Positions 26,591 to 35,256 are shown, numbered from the stretch's first letter. The stretch: 64,000 nt of DNA from Bradyrhizobium sp. URHD0069 (GCF_000701345.1 NZ_JNIJ01000039.1:1-64000); one strand, 5' to 3'. Numbers and translations: made by a program. The notes: generated from the sequence alone by a model not told the origin.

Positions 26591-26854
26591 ATGGATTTCG
26601 AGACACTCCATGCAAAAACGCCAGATGCAAAAACGCCAGCAACCCTCGATGAGATCAGGGTGCGGGTCGCCTATGCGCTCGAGCGGCATCCGCTGTGCCG
26701 GAACGTGGAATTCGACATCGTCAGCACGCCGCGCAGCAGAAAGGGCGGCAACTGGACCATCAGCCTGCGGTCGGTCGCGCCGGATGCGCTCTGGGAAGCG
26801 TCCGATATCGTTGCCGATATCCAGGAGGCCTACGATCTCTCCGTGGCCGCCTGA
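26591..26854 (+). CDS. Hypothetical small protein, putatively CtrA-controlled
   Basis: An 87-residue soluble protein: an N-terminal HAKTPDAKTP near-repeat, a helix (LDEIRVRVAYALERHPLCRN), beta strands (VEFDIVSTPRSRKGGNWTIS, LRSVAPDALWEASDIVADIQ) and the end EAYDLSVAA. No signal peptide or membrane helix. Family not recognised, though the alpha-beta layout is regular and complete. GGGGATGCGAG before the ATG is a poor ribosome binding site. A CtrA-type box lies 88 nt upstream, and minCDE is the gene set before it, suggesting cell-cycle-timed expression. Confidence 0.65.
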   Translation: MDFETLHAKTPDAKTPATLDEIRVRVAYALERHPLCRNVEFDIVSTPRSRKGGNWTISLRSVAPDALWEASDIVADIQEAYDLSVAA

Positions 26855-26996
26855 TTTTCGTATCCCTAGTCTAGACTAGCGGCCGGTCCTGCTTTCAAAT
26901 TCGCCGATGCCGCAAGGGCGGCACGGTTAGGCCACAATTACCGCCCAGTTGTTGGCAAACTGATCGTGGGCCGTCGACGGGAACGGGGAGAGCTGC

Positions 26997-27662
26997 TTGA
27001 CGCGAACCACTACCATCATCGCGCTGCTGTGTTTGCTGGTCGTCGGCGCGGCCGCCACCAGCATTCTCAGCCGTGACAGCGTGCCGGCGGCACCGCTGGA
27101 GGAGGCTTCCCCGGTCGACAAGCCCCCTGTCGCAAACCGGGAAAGCAAGAAAGACAGGCTGGCGTTCGCTACCGCTGCGCTGGCCTCGTTCGAACCGCCG
27201 CAAACCGCTGCTCCGGCCGCGCCGATGTGGCAGGCCTTCGCATCCACCGCCCCGGCCGACATCGAGGGGCCGAAGCTGACAGCCCCGACGGCGATGCCGG
27301 CAGCACCGTTGGCGCCGCAGAAGCCCAGGCTTGCCAGTAAGCCGCAGCCGCAAAAATCCTACGCGCTGCTCAGCGACGCGCAGATCGCCGGCATCAAGGA
27401 GCGCCTCAAGCTTTCTTCCGCGCAGGAATCCTACTGGCCGGCGGTGGAAAACGCGCTGCGCGCGGTGGCCCGCAAGATTCACGCTACCCGCAATGCCGAT
27501 CCGAACGCCACTGGCGTCCCAATCGATCCCGAAGCCGAGGAAGTCCAGCAGCTGAAATCGGCCGCGATGCCGCTGTTGTTCCAATTGCGCGAAGATCAAA
27601 AGCAGGAAGTCCGCAAGCTTGCCCGCATTATCGGGTTGGAGAAGGTGGCGTCGCTGATTTGA
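26997..27662 (+). CDS. Hypothetical membrane-anchored protein
   Basis: A 221-residue protein with a TTG start preceded by GGGAGAG at 7 nt. Residues 3-22 form a membrane helix or uncleaved signal (TTIIALLCLLVVGAAATSIL). Residues 25-115 are Pro/Ala-rich and disordered; residues 118-221 form a helical domain (YALLSDAQIAGIKERLKLSS, QESYWPAVENALRAVARKIH, LFQLREDQKQEVRKLARIIG) that recalls the LTXXQ/Spy-type periplasmic helices, but the match is only by pattern. Probably periplasmic and anchored in the inner membrane. Stand-alone. Confidence 0.7.
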   Translation: MTRTTTIIALLCLLVVGAAATSILSRDSVPAAPLEEASPVDKPPVANRESKKDRLAFATAALASFEPPQTAAPAAPMWQAFASTAPADIEGPKLTAPTAMPAAPLAPQKPRLASKPQPQKSYALLSDAQIAGIKERLKLSSAQESYWPAVENALRAVARKIHATRNADPNATGVPIDPEAEEVQQLKSAAMPLLFQLREDQKQEVRKLARIIGLEKVASLI

Positions 27663-27710
27663 GCGAGGCCGCAAGGGCGCTCAAGTCGGACATCGCGCGA
27701 GGTCCGAAAA

Positions 27711-27768
27711 GTGCCGATAGTGCTGCAAAACCCCAAACGCCGTCCGACTGATTTTCCGCAACTAGCCG
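27711..27768. repeat. Degenerate intergenic repeat, copy 1 of type C
   Basis: GCCGATAGTGCTGCAAAACC, then CCAAACGCCGTCCGACTG and ATTTTCCGCAACTAG align base for base with the stretch at 29480-29536 (GCAGATAGTGTTGCAAAACT and so on) with roughly one mismatch in four. The two copies flank the amidohydrolase gene in the same orientation. Confidence 0.65.
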
Positions 27769-27775
27769 AATTCGC

Positions 27776-27950
27776 CTGTGAGTTCGTCGTAGGATGACGT
27801 GGTCCCCCACATGATCATTCGATCGCCGCGCCTACAGGCCGGAAAACGTGTGTTCAGTGACGCAAAAAGACTTTTGCAACACTGTCGGCCCGTTTGAGAC
27901 ATGCCGAACTGTATTAAGCGATGTCCGCTTCGAGGGTAACTCGGAAGACA
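27776..27950. repeat. Degenerate intergenic repeat, copy 1 of type B
   Basis: From CTGTGAGTTCGTCGTAGGAT through GCAAAAAGACTTTTGCAACA to GCGATGTCCGCTTCGAG this stretch aligns with 44076-44229 (CTGTGAGTTCACTACAGGAT, TGCAAAAAAATTTTGCAACA, GCGATGTCCGAGTTGAG). Both carry a central TGCAAAA / TTTTGCA palindrome. It looks like an old mobile or non-coding element. Confidence 0.7.
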
Positions 27951-28046
27951 TTTGCTCACACTGAGTTCTTCTCAGTGTTGCGCTCCCCCTTCCAACGGTC
28001 TGGCTTAGGCCGCTATAATGCAAGCTTTCTTGCGCGGAGAGCTTCC

Positions 28047-29375
28047 ATGTTGCTTCCCGTCGGCGGAGGATGGCTCGCGGCAGTTCTCGCGCTGGGATTT
28101 TGTACCGCCGCGAGCGCCGACGATGTGCTTTTCGAAAATGTCCGAATCTTCGACGGAAAGAGCGCAGCCCTTTCCGCTCCGTCGAATGTGCTGGTCAAGG
28201 GCAACGTCATCGAGCGTATTTCTACGGCTCAGATCGCGGTAGCAGGCGCTCTGCGCGTCGCCGGAAACGGGCGCACGCTGATGCCCGGCCTGATCGACAA
28301 TCATTGGCACGCGATGCTGGCGCGCACGACCCCGGCACAGGCGTTCGGTGACGTCGGTTTCAACAATCTCGTGGCTGGCGACGAAGCGACGGACACTCTG
28401 ATGCGCGGCTTCACCACCGTTCGCGACGTGGGCGGGCCGGTGTTCGGTCTCAAGCGCGCCATTGATGAGGGCATCGTCAAAGGCCCGCGTATCTATCCGT
28501 CCGGCGCCATGATCACTGTCACGAGCGGGCACGGGGATTTCCGCCAGTTAACCGATCTGCCGCGGACGATCGGCGGCATGCTCACCCGCATGGAGCAGCT
28601 CGGTGGCGCCATGGTTGCGGACAGCCCTGACGAGGTGCGCGTGCGCGCGCGCGAACAGCTCATGCAGGGCGCCTCCCAAGTCAAGTTGACAGCGGGCGGC
28701 GGAGTGTCATCACCCTTCAGTCCGATCGACGTGACCACCTTCACCGAGGCCGAACTGCGCGCCGCGGTTGAAGCAGCCGAGAATTGGGGCACGTACGTCG
28801 TCGCGCACGCCTTTACGCCGGCTGCGATCCGGGGGGCTATCGCCGCCGGCGTGAAGTGTATCGAACACGGCTTCCTGATGGACGAACCAACCGCCAAACT
28901 GATCGCCGAGAAGGGCGTTTGGCTGAGCATGCAGCCGCTCCCCGAGGACCTCAGGCTGGGCTTTCCCGTGGGTTCCGTCCAGCGAGCCAAGGCGGATGAG
29001 GTCTGGCCCGGCATAGCCAGGTCCTACGAGTTGGCGAAGAAGTACAAGATCAAGACGGCGTGGGGCACCGATGTGCTGTTCTCCCGCGCGCTGGCGCAGC
29101 AACAAGGGGCAATTCTGGCCTCGCTCGCCCGTTGGTACACCCCCGCCGAAGCGCTGGTCATGGCGACATCGACAAACGCCGAACTGCTGGCGCTGTCCGG
29201 CAAGCGCAATCCCTATCCCGGCAAGCTCGGCGTCGTGGAACAGGGCGCACTCGCGGATTTGCTGCTTGTCGACGGAAATCCGCTGGACAACATCAACCTG
29301 ATTGCCGATCCCGCCAATAGCTTCAAAATCATCATGAAGGACGGCGTCATCTACAAGAACGCTTTGACCAAGTGA
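28047..29375 (+). CDS. Secreted metal-dependent amidohydrolase
   Basis: A 442-residue protein of the amidohydrolase superfamily (imidazolonepropionase/prolidase-like branch). The ATG at 28047 has GGAGAG 8 nt upstream and starts a signal peptide (AAVLALGFCTAASA). The metal ligands fit: His pair in LIDNHWHAMLARTTP, lysine in SQVKLTAGGGVSSPF, His in YVVAHAFTPAAI, His in KCIEHGFLMDE and Asp in TAWGTDVLFSRALA. The C-terminal ADLLLVDGNPLDNINLI is typical. Exported peptidase- or lactonase-like activity is likely; the substrate is unknown. It lies between degenerate repeats, suggesting insertion in an accessory spot. Confidence 0.87.
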   Translation: MLLPVGGGWLAAVLALGFCTAASADDVLFENVRIFDGKSAALSAPSNVLVKGNVIERISTAQIAVAGALRVAGNGRTLMPGLIDNHWHAMLARTTPAQAFGDVGFNNLVAGDEATDTLMRGFTTVRDVGGPVFGLKRAIDEGIVKGPRIYPSGAMITVTSGHGDFRQLTDLPRTIGGMLTRMEQLGGAMVADSPDEVRVRAREQLMQGASQVKLTAGGGVSSPFSPIDVTTFTEAELRAAVEAAENWGTYVVAHAFTPAAIRGAIAAGVKCIEHGFLMDEPTAKLIAEKGVWLSMQPLPEDLRLGFPVGSVQRAKADEVWPGIARSYELAKKYKIKTAWGTDVLFSRALAQQQGAILASLARWYTPAEALVMATSTNAELLALSGKRNPYPGKLGVVEQGALADLLLVDGNPLDNINLIADPANSFKIIMKDGVIYKNALTK

Positions 29376-29479
29376 CCAACCGCACACGCTTTCGGATTGC
29401 TATCTCGCGTCCTCGGATCTTTCGCAACGTGCCTACGTCAAGCCAGACGGTGCCATCGCAGGATCGACGTCCGTCATTG

Positions 29480-29536
29480 GCAGATAGTGTTGCAAAACTC
29501 CCAAAATGCCGAGCGGTCAATTTCCCGCAATAGGTG
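29480..29536. repeat. Degenerate intergenic repeat, copy 2 of type C
   Basis: GCAGATAGTGTTGCAAAACT, CCCAAAATGCCGAGCGGTCA and ATTTCCCGCAATAGGTG: homologous to 27711-27768, in the same orientation. No gene is seen in the rest of 29376-29651. Confidence 0.6.
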
Positions 29537-29651
29537 AAACGTTTTCACCCTTGAGTATCCGACCACCCTAACCACCTAAAATGCAGCCGCCTCGAGGTCC
29601 TGTAACCCCGGCGATCGTCCCGCAATCTGAACTTATCCAGAGGCAATTGAA

Positions 29652-30587
29652 ATGACCGCGCAATCGTCCCATGCTAGTCCGATCTTGGTGACCGGCGCGG
29701 CTGGCGCCGTCGGTCCCATTGGCCGTAATCTCACCGAAATGCTGCTCGCCAAAGGGCACAAGGTGCGAGCCTTGGTGCGCCGGGAAGATGAACGCGCCGA
29801 GAACCTGCGCAAGCGCGGCGCCGAGGTCATGCAAGGCGACCTGACCGACCTCACCGCGATGCACCGCGCGATCGAAGGTTGCGCGAGTGTCTATTTCGGC
29901 ATGTCGGTTTCTGCCGATTACCTGACGGCCACGGTCAACACCGCCGCCGTGGCGCGTCATCACGGCGTTGAAGCTTTCGTGAACATGTCTCAGATGACCG
30001 TTACGCAGATGAGCATCACCGAGAGCACCGACAGTCCGCAGCACAAGCTGAACTGGCTGGCGGAACAGGCTTTGTCCTGGTCGGGCCTCCCGGTCGTCAC
30101 CGTGCGGCCCACGGTCTTCCTCGATGGGTTCTTCCGGCTTTTCGCTGCCCCGGGCGTGCGGGATGCCGACGAACTGGCGCTGCCAATGGGCGGCGGCAAA
30201 ACCTCGCCGATCTCGGCTGTGGACGTGGCGCGCGCCGTATCCGTGATCCTCGACGATCCCGCGCCGCACATCGGCCAGATCTACAATCTGACCGGCTTTG
30301 AATCTGCCGATCTGGAGCACTACGCGCGCGTGTTCTCCGAGGCGCTCGGTCGGACGATCCGCTATCGCGACGTGCCACTCTCCGGCTGGAGCGAAAAGCT
30401 TCTGGGGGCGGGCGTGCCGGCGCACGTCGTCAAGCACCTCTCCGTGATGACGGAGCTGAACAAGCAGGGCCGCTACGACCGTATGACCGACGACCTGTTC
30501 AAGCTCACAGGCCAGAAGCCGATCAGCATGTACGACTTCGTCAAGCTGCATGCCGCTGAATTCACGCGGGATGGAACCGCGGCTTGA
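29652..30587 (+). CDS. NmrA-like NAD(P)-binding protein (atypical SDR)
   Basis: A 311-residue Rossmann-fold protein. The nucleotide motif is ILVTGAAGAVGPIGRNLTEM (GxxGxxG), followed by HKVRALVRREDERAENLRKR and VMQGDLTDLTAMHRAIEGC. FVNMSQMTVTQMSITESTDS then HKLNWLAEQALSWSGLPVVT replaces the YxxxK of classical SDRs, as in NmrA/HSCARG and quinone reductase 2-like proteins. PTVFLDGFFRLFAAPGVR and ISAVDVARAVSVILDD are typical. Enzyme or redox-sensing function cannot be told apart. The ATG follows AGAGGCAATTGAA. Confidence 0.82.
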   Translation: MTAQSSHASPILVTGAAGAVGPIGRNLTEMLLAKGHKVRALVRREDERAENLRKRGAEVMQGDLTDLTAMHRAIEGCASVYFGMSVSADYLTATVNTAAVARHHGVEAFVNMSQMTVTQMSITESTDSPQHKLNWLAEQALSWSGLPVVTVRPTVFLDGFFRLFAAPGVRDADELALPMGGGKTSPISAVDVARAVSVILDDPAPHIGQIYNLTGFESADLEHYARVFSEALGRTIRYRDVPLSGWSEKLLGAGVPAHVVKHLSVMTELNKQGRYDRMTDDLFKLTGQKPISMYDFVKLHAAEFTRDGTAA

Positions 30588-30795
30588 GCGGGCCATTCGA
30601 CGGGGCCTTTTACTTTACGAGGCGTTTGTGTCAGGCCGTGACACTGCCGCGAACGAGCGTCAGCATTCGGGAAGTCCGAGTTGGGTCACAAGCCGAAGTC
30701 CTGGAAATTTCCCAAACCCACCTTTTTACAAGGTTACGGTGGGCAAGCGACGCCGCTTCATGGCCTGCCAACCGAAACTGCGAAGCAGCGTAGGT

Positions 30796-30880
30796 TGGTG
30801 CCCCTGGCCGGAATCGAACCAGCACTCCTTGCGGAACTCGATTTTGAGTCGAGCGCGTCTACCAATTCCGCCACAGGGGC
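30796..30880 (-). tRNA. tRNA-Leu (CAA)
   Basis: Reading the minus strand from 30880: acceptor GCCCCTG pairs with CAGGGGC before the discriminator A and encoded CCA. The D-arm is GCGGAATTGGTAGACGC, the anticodon stem CTCGA / TCGAG encloses the loop CTCAAAA (anticodon CAA), a long class II variable arm follows (TTCCGCAAGGAGT), and the T-arm contains GGTTCGATTCC. All leucine tRNA features are present. Confidence 0.96.
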
Positions 30881-31168
30881 TTTTCGGACGCTCGCCGGTC
30901 AAGCGAGGGTCGCGAAGCCGGCGGAATATAGCGGGCGCGGCCTGCCGGTCAACCCACGCGTGTCCGCTTTGACCCAAAGCCCCAGATGCCGGCTTCAAAC
31001 GCCTTCGCCGGAGCTATACAGGGGACAGCAGGGCCGGATGCAACGCACGCGGGGGACCAATCGTTTCCGCCGCGTCGTGAAGGCCAACAAAACACCCCGG
31101 TGTGATGAGGCGTCGCCTCGACAGCGCCGGGCGCGCAGGATAGGAGGCTCTCACTCGAGGAGATCAAC

Positions 31169-31708
31169 GTGAAGCTCGACACCACGGCGAACCGGTCGCA
31201 TGCGCGTGCCGACGTCAGCCCCGCGCTCACGGCGGCGTTGGCGATCACCATCATTGCGGCGGCGACGCTGGCGGGTGCGTGGTTCTTTCAGCTGGTGCTG
31301 GATATCCGTCCTTGTCCGCTCTGCCTCGAACAGCGCTACGCCTATTATCTGGCGATCCCGCTCGGTGCGTTGATGGCGCTGGCCGCGGCGAAGGATGCGC
31401 CCCGCGCGCTGCTTTATGCGGGCCTCGCCATTCTCGCAGCTGCCGCGCTCGGCAATGCCGGGATTGGGGCTTATCACGCCGGCGTCGAATGGGGTCTTTG
31501 GCAGGGGCCGACCGATTGCACCGGCCCGATCGGAAACCTCGGCAGCGCCGCCAACCTGCTGGAGCGGCTCGATACCGTGAGGGTGATCCGCTGCGACAAG
31601 GTGCAGTGGCGCTTTCTCGGCCTGTCGCTGGCGGGCTACAACGTGCTGATCTCGCTTTTGATGGCAGCGGTCGCGGTGTGGGGTATCCGGCGTTCCGCCC
31701 GGAAGTGA
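31169..31708 (+). CDS. dsbB: Disulfide bond formation protein DsbB
   Basis: A 179-residue inner-membrane protein that reoxidises DsbA with quinone. Four membrane segments. The first periplasmic pair is in DIRPCPLCLEQRYAYY (CxxC); the second pair lies in GPTDCTGPIGN and TVRVIRCDKVQW. GTG start with GGAG 8 nt upstream. A DsbA-like gene lies 4.4 kb away at 36088 but is not adjacent. A paired hairpin follows the stop. Confidence 0.92.
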   Translation: MKLDTTANRSHARADVSPALTAALAITIIAAATLAGAWFFQLVLDIRPCPLCLEQRYAYYLAIPLGALMALAAAKDAPRALLYAGLAILAAAALGNAGIGAYHAGVEWGLWQGPTDCTGPIGNLGSAANLLERLDTVRVIRCDKVQWRFLGLSLAGYNVLISLLMAAVAVWGIRRSARK

Positions 31709-31741
31709 TATGAGCTCTCCACGTCAGCGAGAGCCCATATC
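31707..31741. terminator. Bidirectional terminator-like hairpin
   Basis: GATATG, one mismatch, GCTCTC, loop CACGTCAGC, GAGAGC, one mismatch, CATATC: a 12-bp stem between the convergent dsbB and small secreted protein genes, overlapping the dsbB stop. No long U-run on either side. Confidence 0.55.
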
Positions 31742-31752
31742 GACATCAAGCG

Positions 31753-31977
31753 TCAATCGTTGGTTTTCGGTCCGCCATGATAACGGTGTTCATCGGGCTC
31801 GAGCGTCTGCATCGCCGGATCATCGAAAGCGTTGAAGGCATGTACCACTTGCCGGTCCGAGGGGTCGGTCGCTTCGGACCAATACTGCGCGTTCGGTGCG
31901 GCCGTGCGCGCAAGCGCCTGTCCTGAGATCGCGACCAGCATCATGATCGATGCGGTTAAAGCGAGTTTCTTCATCAT
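31753..31977 (-). CDS. Small secreted hypothetical protein
   Basis: A 74-residue protein starting MMKKLALTASIMMLVAISGQ with a signal peptide ending near ALARTA. The mature 50 residues are acidic with PNAQYWSEATDPSDRQVVHA and an end rich in His/Pro/Gly (DEHRYHGGPKTND). AAGGAAG lies 8 nt upstream. Not recognised; convergent with dsbB. Start could be either of the two consecutive ATGs. Confidence 0.65.
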   Translation of the reverse strand: MMKKLALTASIMMLVAISGQALARTAAPNAQYWSEATDPSDRQVVHAFNAFDDPAMQTLEPDEHRYHGGPKTND

Positions 31978-32118
31978 GGTTGTGCTTCCTTGCTGTGTCA
32001 GAATCCCCGATGGCGGGGAGATGCGCATCGCGGCATAGGGATGCGAGCCTGATTCACGCACCCGTTTACAAACGTGATAAAGAAAAATTTAGGCGTCGTG
32101 CCGGTGGGCCGGCGGGAC

Positions 32119-33204
32119 TCAATCGTCCACATCTTCCTGCGGGCGTCCGAACAGATGGACGATGCCCGGCGTCGCAATGCTCACGAACACGAAGCGCGAC
32201 AAATGATGTGCGCCGACGAAGATCGGGTCGATATGCAGCGTCAGCGCCAGCGCCAGCATCGCGTCCATCGCGCCTGGCGCGAACGCCACGATGATGTCGG
32301 CGAACCGCACCTGGGTGGTCATCGCGATCACCGCGACGAATACCGCGGAAATGATGATGGCGACGGCGAACGACCCCAGCGCCGCATTGATATGGCTGAG
32401 CAGGGTTTTGATCGTCATCCGCGCAAACCGCGAGCCGATCAGCGTGCCGATGCCAACCAGCGCCACCCCTCGCACCCAGGGCGGCAGGCCGCCCTCGATC
32501 AGTCCGGTGCCGTGCAGCACGCTTGAGCCGATCATCGCGCCGAACATCCAGCTTGCCGGAAATTTTATCAGCCGCAGCAGCAGCGCCACCGCTATCGACG
32601 CCGCGATCAGCTCGGTCAATTCGAGCGGAGAGGCGACCGCCGCCGCCGCAGGGGGCGGCGCCGACGCGGCAATTCCGGTCAGCGCCAGCAGCAGCGGCAG
32701 GGCGGCGGTGAGAATGATCACGCGCATCGTCTGCACCACCGCGATCGCCGACACATCGGCGCCTTTCTCGATGGCGAGCATCGTGATCTGCGACAGCGCG
32801 CCGGGGCTTCCGGCCAGAAATGCCGAGGTCCGGTCCCAGCCGTGGAAGCGCTGCAGGTAGAGGCTGCTGCCGAATGTCGAGCAGAAGGTGGCGATCGCCA
32901 GGAGCGCAATGGTCAGCGGATAGGCGCCCATGTGCTGCAAAAGCTGCTGCGACACCAGCGAGCCCAGCGAAATCCCGAGCAGCAACAGCACCGTCTGGGT
33001 CAGGATCGGCGGCATGGTAAGCGGCCGCCCCCCGATGGCGGCAATGCCGACCGCAATCATGGCGCCGGAAATCAACCCCCCCGGAAGATTTGCCCAAAGA
33101 AACAGCGCGCCGCCGGTGGCGCCGATTACCAGCGTTTCGAGCACGTTGAGGGTTTTGGCGCGGCTGGGAACGGCAAACGCCAACGATGCAGGGATTTGGC
33201 TCAC
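32119..33204 (-). CDS. AbrB-family membrane protein
   Basis: A 361-residue polytopic protein of Pfam AbrB (putative ammonia monooxygenase), which has two repeats of a membrane domain. Each half has a Gly/Pro-rich turn: LFLWANLPGGLISGAMIAVG with the following PLTMPPILTQTVLLLLGISL in the first, and LLRLIKFPASWMFGAMIGSS with GVALVGIGTLIGSRFARM in the second. About ten membrane helices. The names regulator and monooxygenase are historical; no catalytic residues are known and transport is more likely. Unlike soluble AbrB, there is no DNA-binding domain. Stand-alone. Confidence 0.82.
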   Translation of the reverse strand: MSQIPASLAFAVPSRAKTLNVLETLVIGATGGALFLWANLPGGLISGAMIAVGIAAIGGRPLTMPPILTQTVLLLLGISLGSLVSQQLLQHMGAYPLTIALLAIATFCSTFGSSLYLQRFHGWDRTSAFLAGSPGALSQITMLAIEKGADVSAIAVVQTMRVIILTAALPLLLALTGIAASAPPPAAAAVASPLELTELIAASIAVALLLRLIKFPASWMFGAMIGSSVLHGTGLIEGGLPPWVRGVALVGIGTLIGSRFARMTIKTLLSHINAALGSFAVAIIISAVFVAVIAMTTQVRFADIIVAFAPGAMDAMLALALTLHIDPIFVGAHHLSRFVFVSIATPGIVHLFGRPQEDVDD

Positions 33205-33485
33205 GGCGCGTTATGGCAAATCCCGGCACAACGGACAAATGCGCAGCGCACATGCAGCATTGCGCGACGGGGCACGCCGCTCCGCTGATCTGCCGTCATG
33301 CCTCGCTGATGGGGTTCAGAGGAACGAAACGTTGCGCGGCGACGGCTGAACCGCGGGTGAATAAATCCGCTGCCGGGAGGTTTCGCGATCACGATATTTT
33401 CACGCAAAGGTTGTTTGCGCCGTTGTCACCCGCCGTCGCCGCGCTAGGATGGGGCTTCAAGATCAACTCCCCAAGGAGACCAAGG
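33205..33485. other. Intergenic region, no gene seen
   Basis: 281 bp between divergent genes. It must hold two promoters. I see no repeat, RNA or clear regulatory box here. Confidence 0.4.
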
Positions 33486-33965
33486 ATGACCATTCAAGCC
33501 AAAATATTGTACGCGGTTGCGGCGTCGGGCTTTGCGGCGCTCGCGGCGACATCGTCGGCGCAAGCCCTGACCACGCAGGAATGCAGCGCGAAATATCAGG
33601 CCGCGAAAGCCGCCGGGACGCTCGGTGGGCAAAAGTGGAATGATTTCCGCAAAGCCCAATGCGGCGCGGACGCCGCAGCGGCACCTGCTGCGGCGCCGGC
33701 TGCAGCTGCTGCCGCGTCGAAAGAGGCGCAGGCCAAGCCGAAGAAGGAAGCCGCCCCTGCCGCGGCGCCGGCGCCTGCCGGGCCTGCAGTGTTCCCATCC
33801 GCCGTGGATCCGAAATATTCCAAGGAAACCGCGGGCAAGGCCCGGATGCACACCTGCGTCGATCAATACAACGCCAACAAGGCTAGTAATGCCAATGGCG
33901 GATTGAAATGGATCCAGAAGGGCGGCGGCTATTACAGCGAGTGCACCAAGAAACTGAAAGGCTGA
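33486..33965 (+). CDS. Secreted protein with two PsiF-like cysteine motifs
   Basis: A 159-residue protein from ATG 33486 (AAGGAGACC 4-12 nt upstream). Signal peptide ends near SSAQA (residue 27). Two similar segments are separated by an Ala/Pro/Lys linker: TTQECSAKYQAAKAAGTLGG with NDFRKAQCG, and RMHTCVDQYNANKASNANGG with GYYSECTKKLKG. Each has a Cys-x(n)-Cys pair about 25 residues apart, as in PsiF repeats. Likely periplasmic with disulfides; function unknown. A strong hairpin follows the gene. Confidence 0.75.
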   Translation: MTIQAKILYAVAASGFAALAATSSAQALTTQECSAKYQAAKAAGTLGGQKWNDFRKAQCGADAAAAPAAAPAAAAAASKEAQAKPKKEAAPAAAPAPAGPAVFPSAVDPKYSKETAGKARMHTCVDQYNANKASNANGGLKWIQKGGGYYSECTKKLKG

Positions 33966-33978
33966 GCCATTCGAGACG

Positions 33979-34017
33979 GCGCGCGGCCGGAGGAGGCTTC
34001 CACTGGCCGCGCGCTTA
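33979..34017 (+). terminator. Intrinsic terminator
   Basis: GCGCGCGGCC, loop of 16 nt, GGCCGCGCGC, then TTATT: a perfect 10-bp GC stem 14 nt after the stop of the PsiF-like gene. Confidence 0.75.
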
Positions 34018-34150
34018 TTCGTCGAGCAATTCTCGGCCGACTTTGCGATCAGCTGCGCGCTTGCGCGGCACGCGTTCGAAACAAAAGGCTGTCATTGACA
34101 AGCGTGCGGCGGGATCGCCTGATACGGAAGTTTTCCGCGCGGATCGACGA

Positions 34151-34537
34151 ATGATAGCCAGCCTGAGCCTTATTCTGCTGTGTCAACTGATTGGCGAAGT
34201 CTTCGTGCGCGGGCTCGGCCTGCCGATGCCGGGACCGGTGGTCGGCCTTTTGCTTTTACTGCTGTTGCTGTCGGCGCGCGATCGTTTCGGCGTTCTCGCG
34301 CGCGGGCCGTTGCACCACGATGGGGTGGAGAACGCCAGCCGGGGCCTGCTCGCGCATCTGTCGCTGCTGTTTGTACCGGCCGGGGTCGGCGTCGTGCAGA
34401 AGCTCGATCTGATCGCGGCGCATGGCATCGCCATCACAGCCGTGCTCGCGATCTCCGTGGTGGTGACCTTACTGGTGACGGTGACGACATTTCTGGTCGC
34501 GAGCCGCTTGTTGGCGCGCGGACGTAACGCGCCATGA
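34151..34537 (+). CDS. CidA/LrgA-family protein
   Basis: A 128-residue holin-like membrane protein. The family pattern is visible: ILLCQLIGEVFVRGLGLPMP then GPVVGLLLLLLLLSARDRFG and LLAHLSLLFVPAGVGVVQKL. Four membrane helices. LrgA/CidA proteins work with LrgB/CidB in murein hydrolase control or metabolite export. An upstream extension of the frame to 33908 overlaps the terminator and encodes no signal, so ATG 34151 is used. Overlaps the LrgB gene by 4 nt (ATGA). Confidence 0.88.
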   Translation: MIASLSLILLCQLIGEVFVRGLGLPMPGPVVGLLLLLLLLSARDRFGVLARGPLHHDGVENASRGLLAHLSLLFVPAGVGVVQKLDLIAAHGIAITAVLAISVVVTLLVTVTTFLVASRLLARGRNAP

Positions 34538-35256
34538 GCGAAAATCCGTTCTCGCTGTGGGTCTACCTTTCGCAATCGCCGCTGCTCTGGTTGACGGTGA
34601 CGTTACTCATTTATGCGGTTGCCGACGCGGTATCGCTGGCCACGCAGCGTCATCCGCTCGCCAATCCCGTGCTTCATTCCATGTGGATCATCGGCGCGTT
34701 CCTGCTACTCACGGGCACATCGTACACGACCTATTTCGGCGGCGCCCAGTTCGTGCACTTCCTGCTCGGGCCGGCGACCGTGGCGCTGGCGGTGCCGCTC
34801 TACGAAAACCGCAAGGTCGTGGCGGCGGCGATCCTGCCGATGCTGGCCGCCCTGGTGATGGGCTCCGTGACCGCGATCGTTTCGGTCGTCTTGCTGGCAG
34901 AGGCCGCGGGCCTACCGCGCGCGGTGGTTTTGTCGCTGGCGCCGAAATCGGTCACCGCCGGCGTTGCCATGGGCATCAGCGAATCGCTGCTCGCCGATCC
35001 CTCGCTGACGGCGGTCGCGGTCGTCCTCACCGGCATCATGGGCGCGATCATCGTCACACCCCTGATGAACCGGGCGGGCATTACGGATTTCCGCGCCCGC
35101 GGATTCGCGGTCGGCATCGCGGCGCACGGCATCGGCACCGCACGCGCGTTTCAGGTCGACGCGATCGCCGGCGTGTTCGCTGGCGTCGCCATGAGCCTCA
35201 ACGCGCTCGTGACCTCGCTGCTGGTGCCGCTGGCGGTGACGCTGATGATGCGCTGA
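34534..35256 (+). CDS. LrgB/CidB-family protein
   Basis: A 240-residue membrane protein with seven or eight helices. LrgB hallmarks: TSYTTYFGGAQFVHFLLGPA, TVALAVPLYENRKVVAAAIL, VVLSLAPKSVTAGVAMGISE and ARGFAVGIAAHGIGTARAFQ. Translationally coupled to the LrgA gene (ATGA overlap). Relatives include a plant chloroplast glycolate exporter with fused halves, so metabolite export is as plausible as lysis control. Confidence 0.9.
   Translation: MSENPFSLWVYLSQSPLLWLTVTLLIYAVADAVSLATQRHPLANPVLHSMWIIGAFLLLTGTSYTTYFGGAQFVHFLLGPATVALAVPLYENRKVVAAAILPMLAALVMGSVTAIVSVVLLAEAAGLPRAVVLSLAPKSVTAGVAMGISESLLADPSLTAVAVVLTGIMGAIIVTPLMNRAGITDFRARGFAVGIAAHGIGTARAFQVDAIAGVFAGVAMSLNALVTSLLVPLAVTLMMR

Noticed and set aside
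26124..26879. Long plus-strand open frame after minE
   Set aside because: Arg-rich composition typical of a shadow frame, no ribosome binding site, and it covers the better-supported 87-aa gene in another frame.
30550..31172. Plus-strand open frames across the tRNA-Leu gene
   Set aside because: They read through the tRNA on the wrong strand and encode nothing recognisable.
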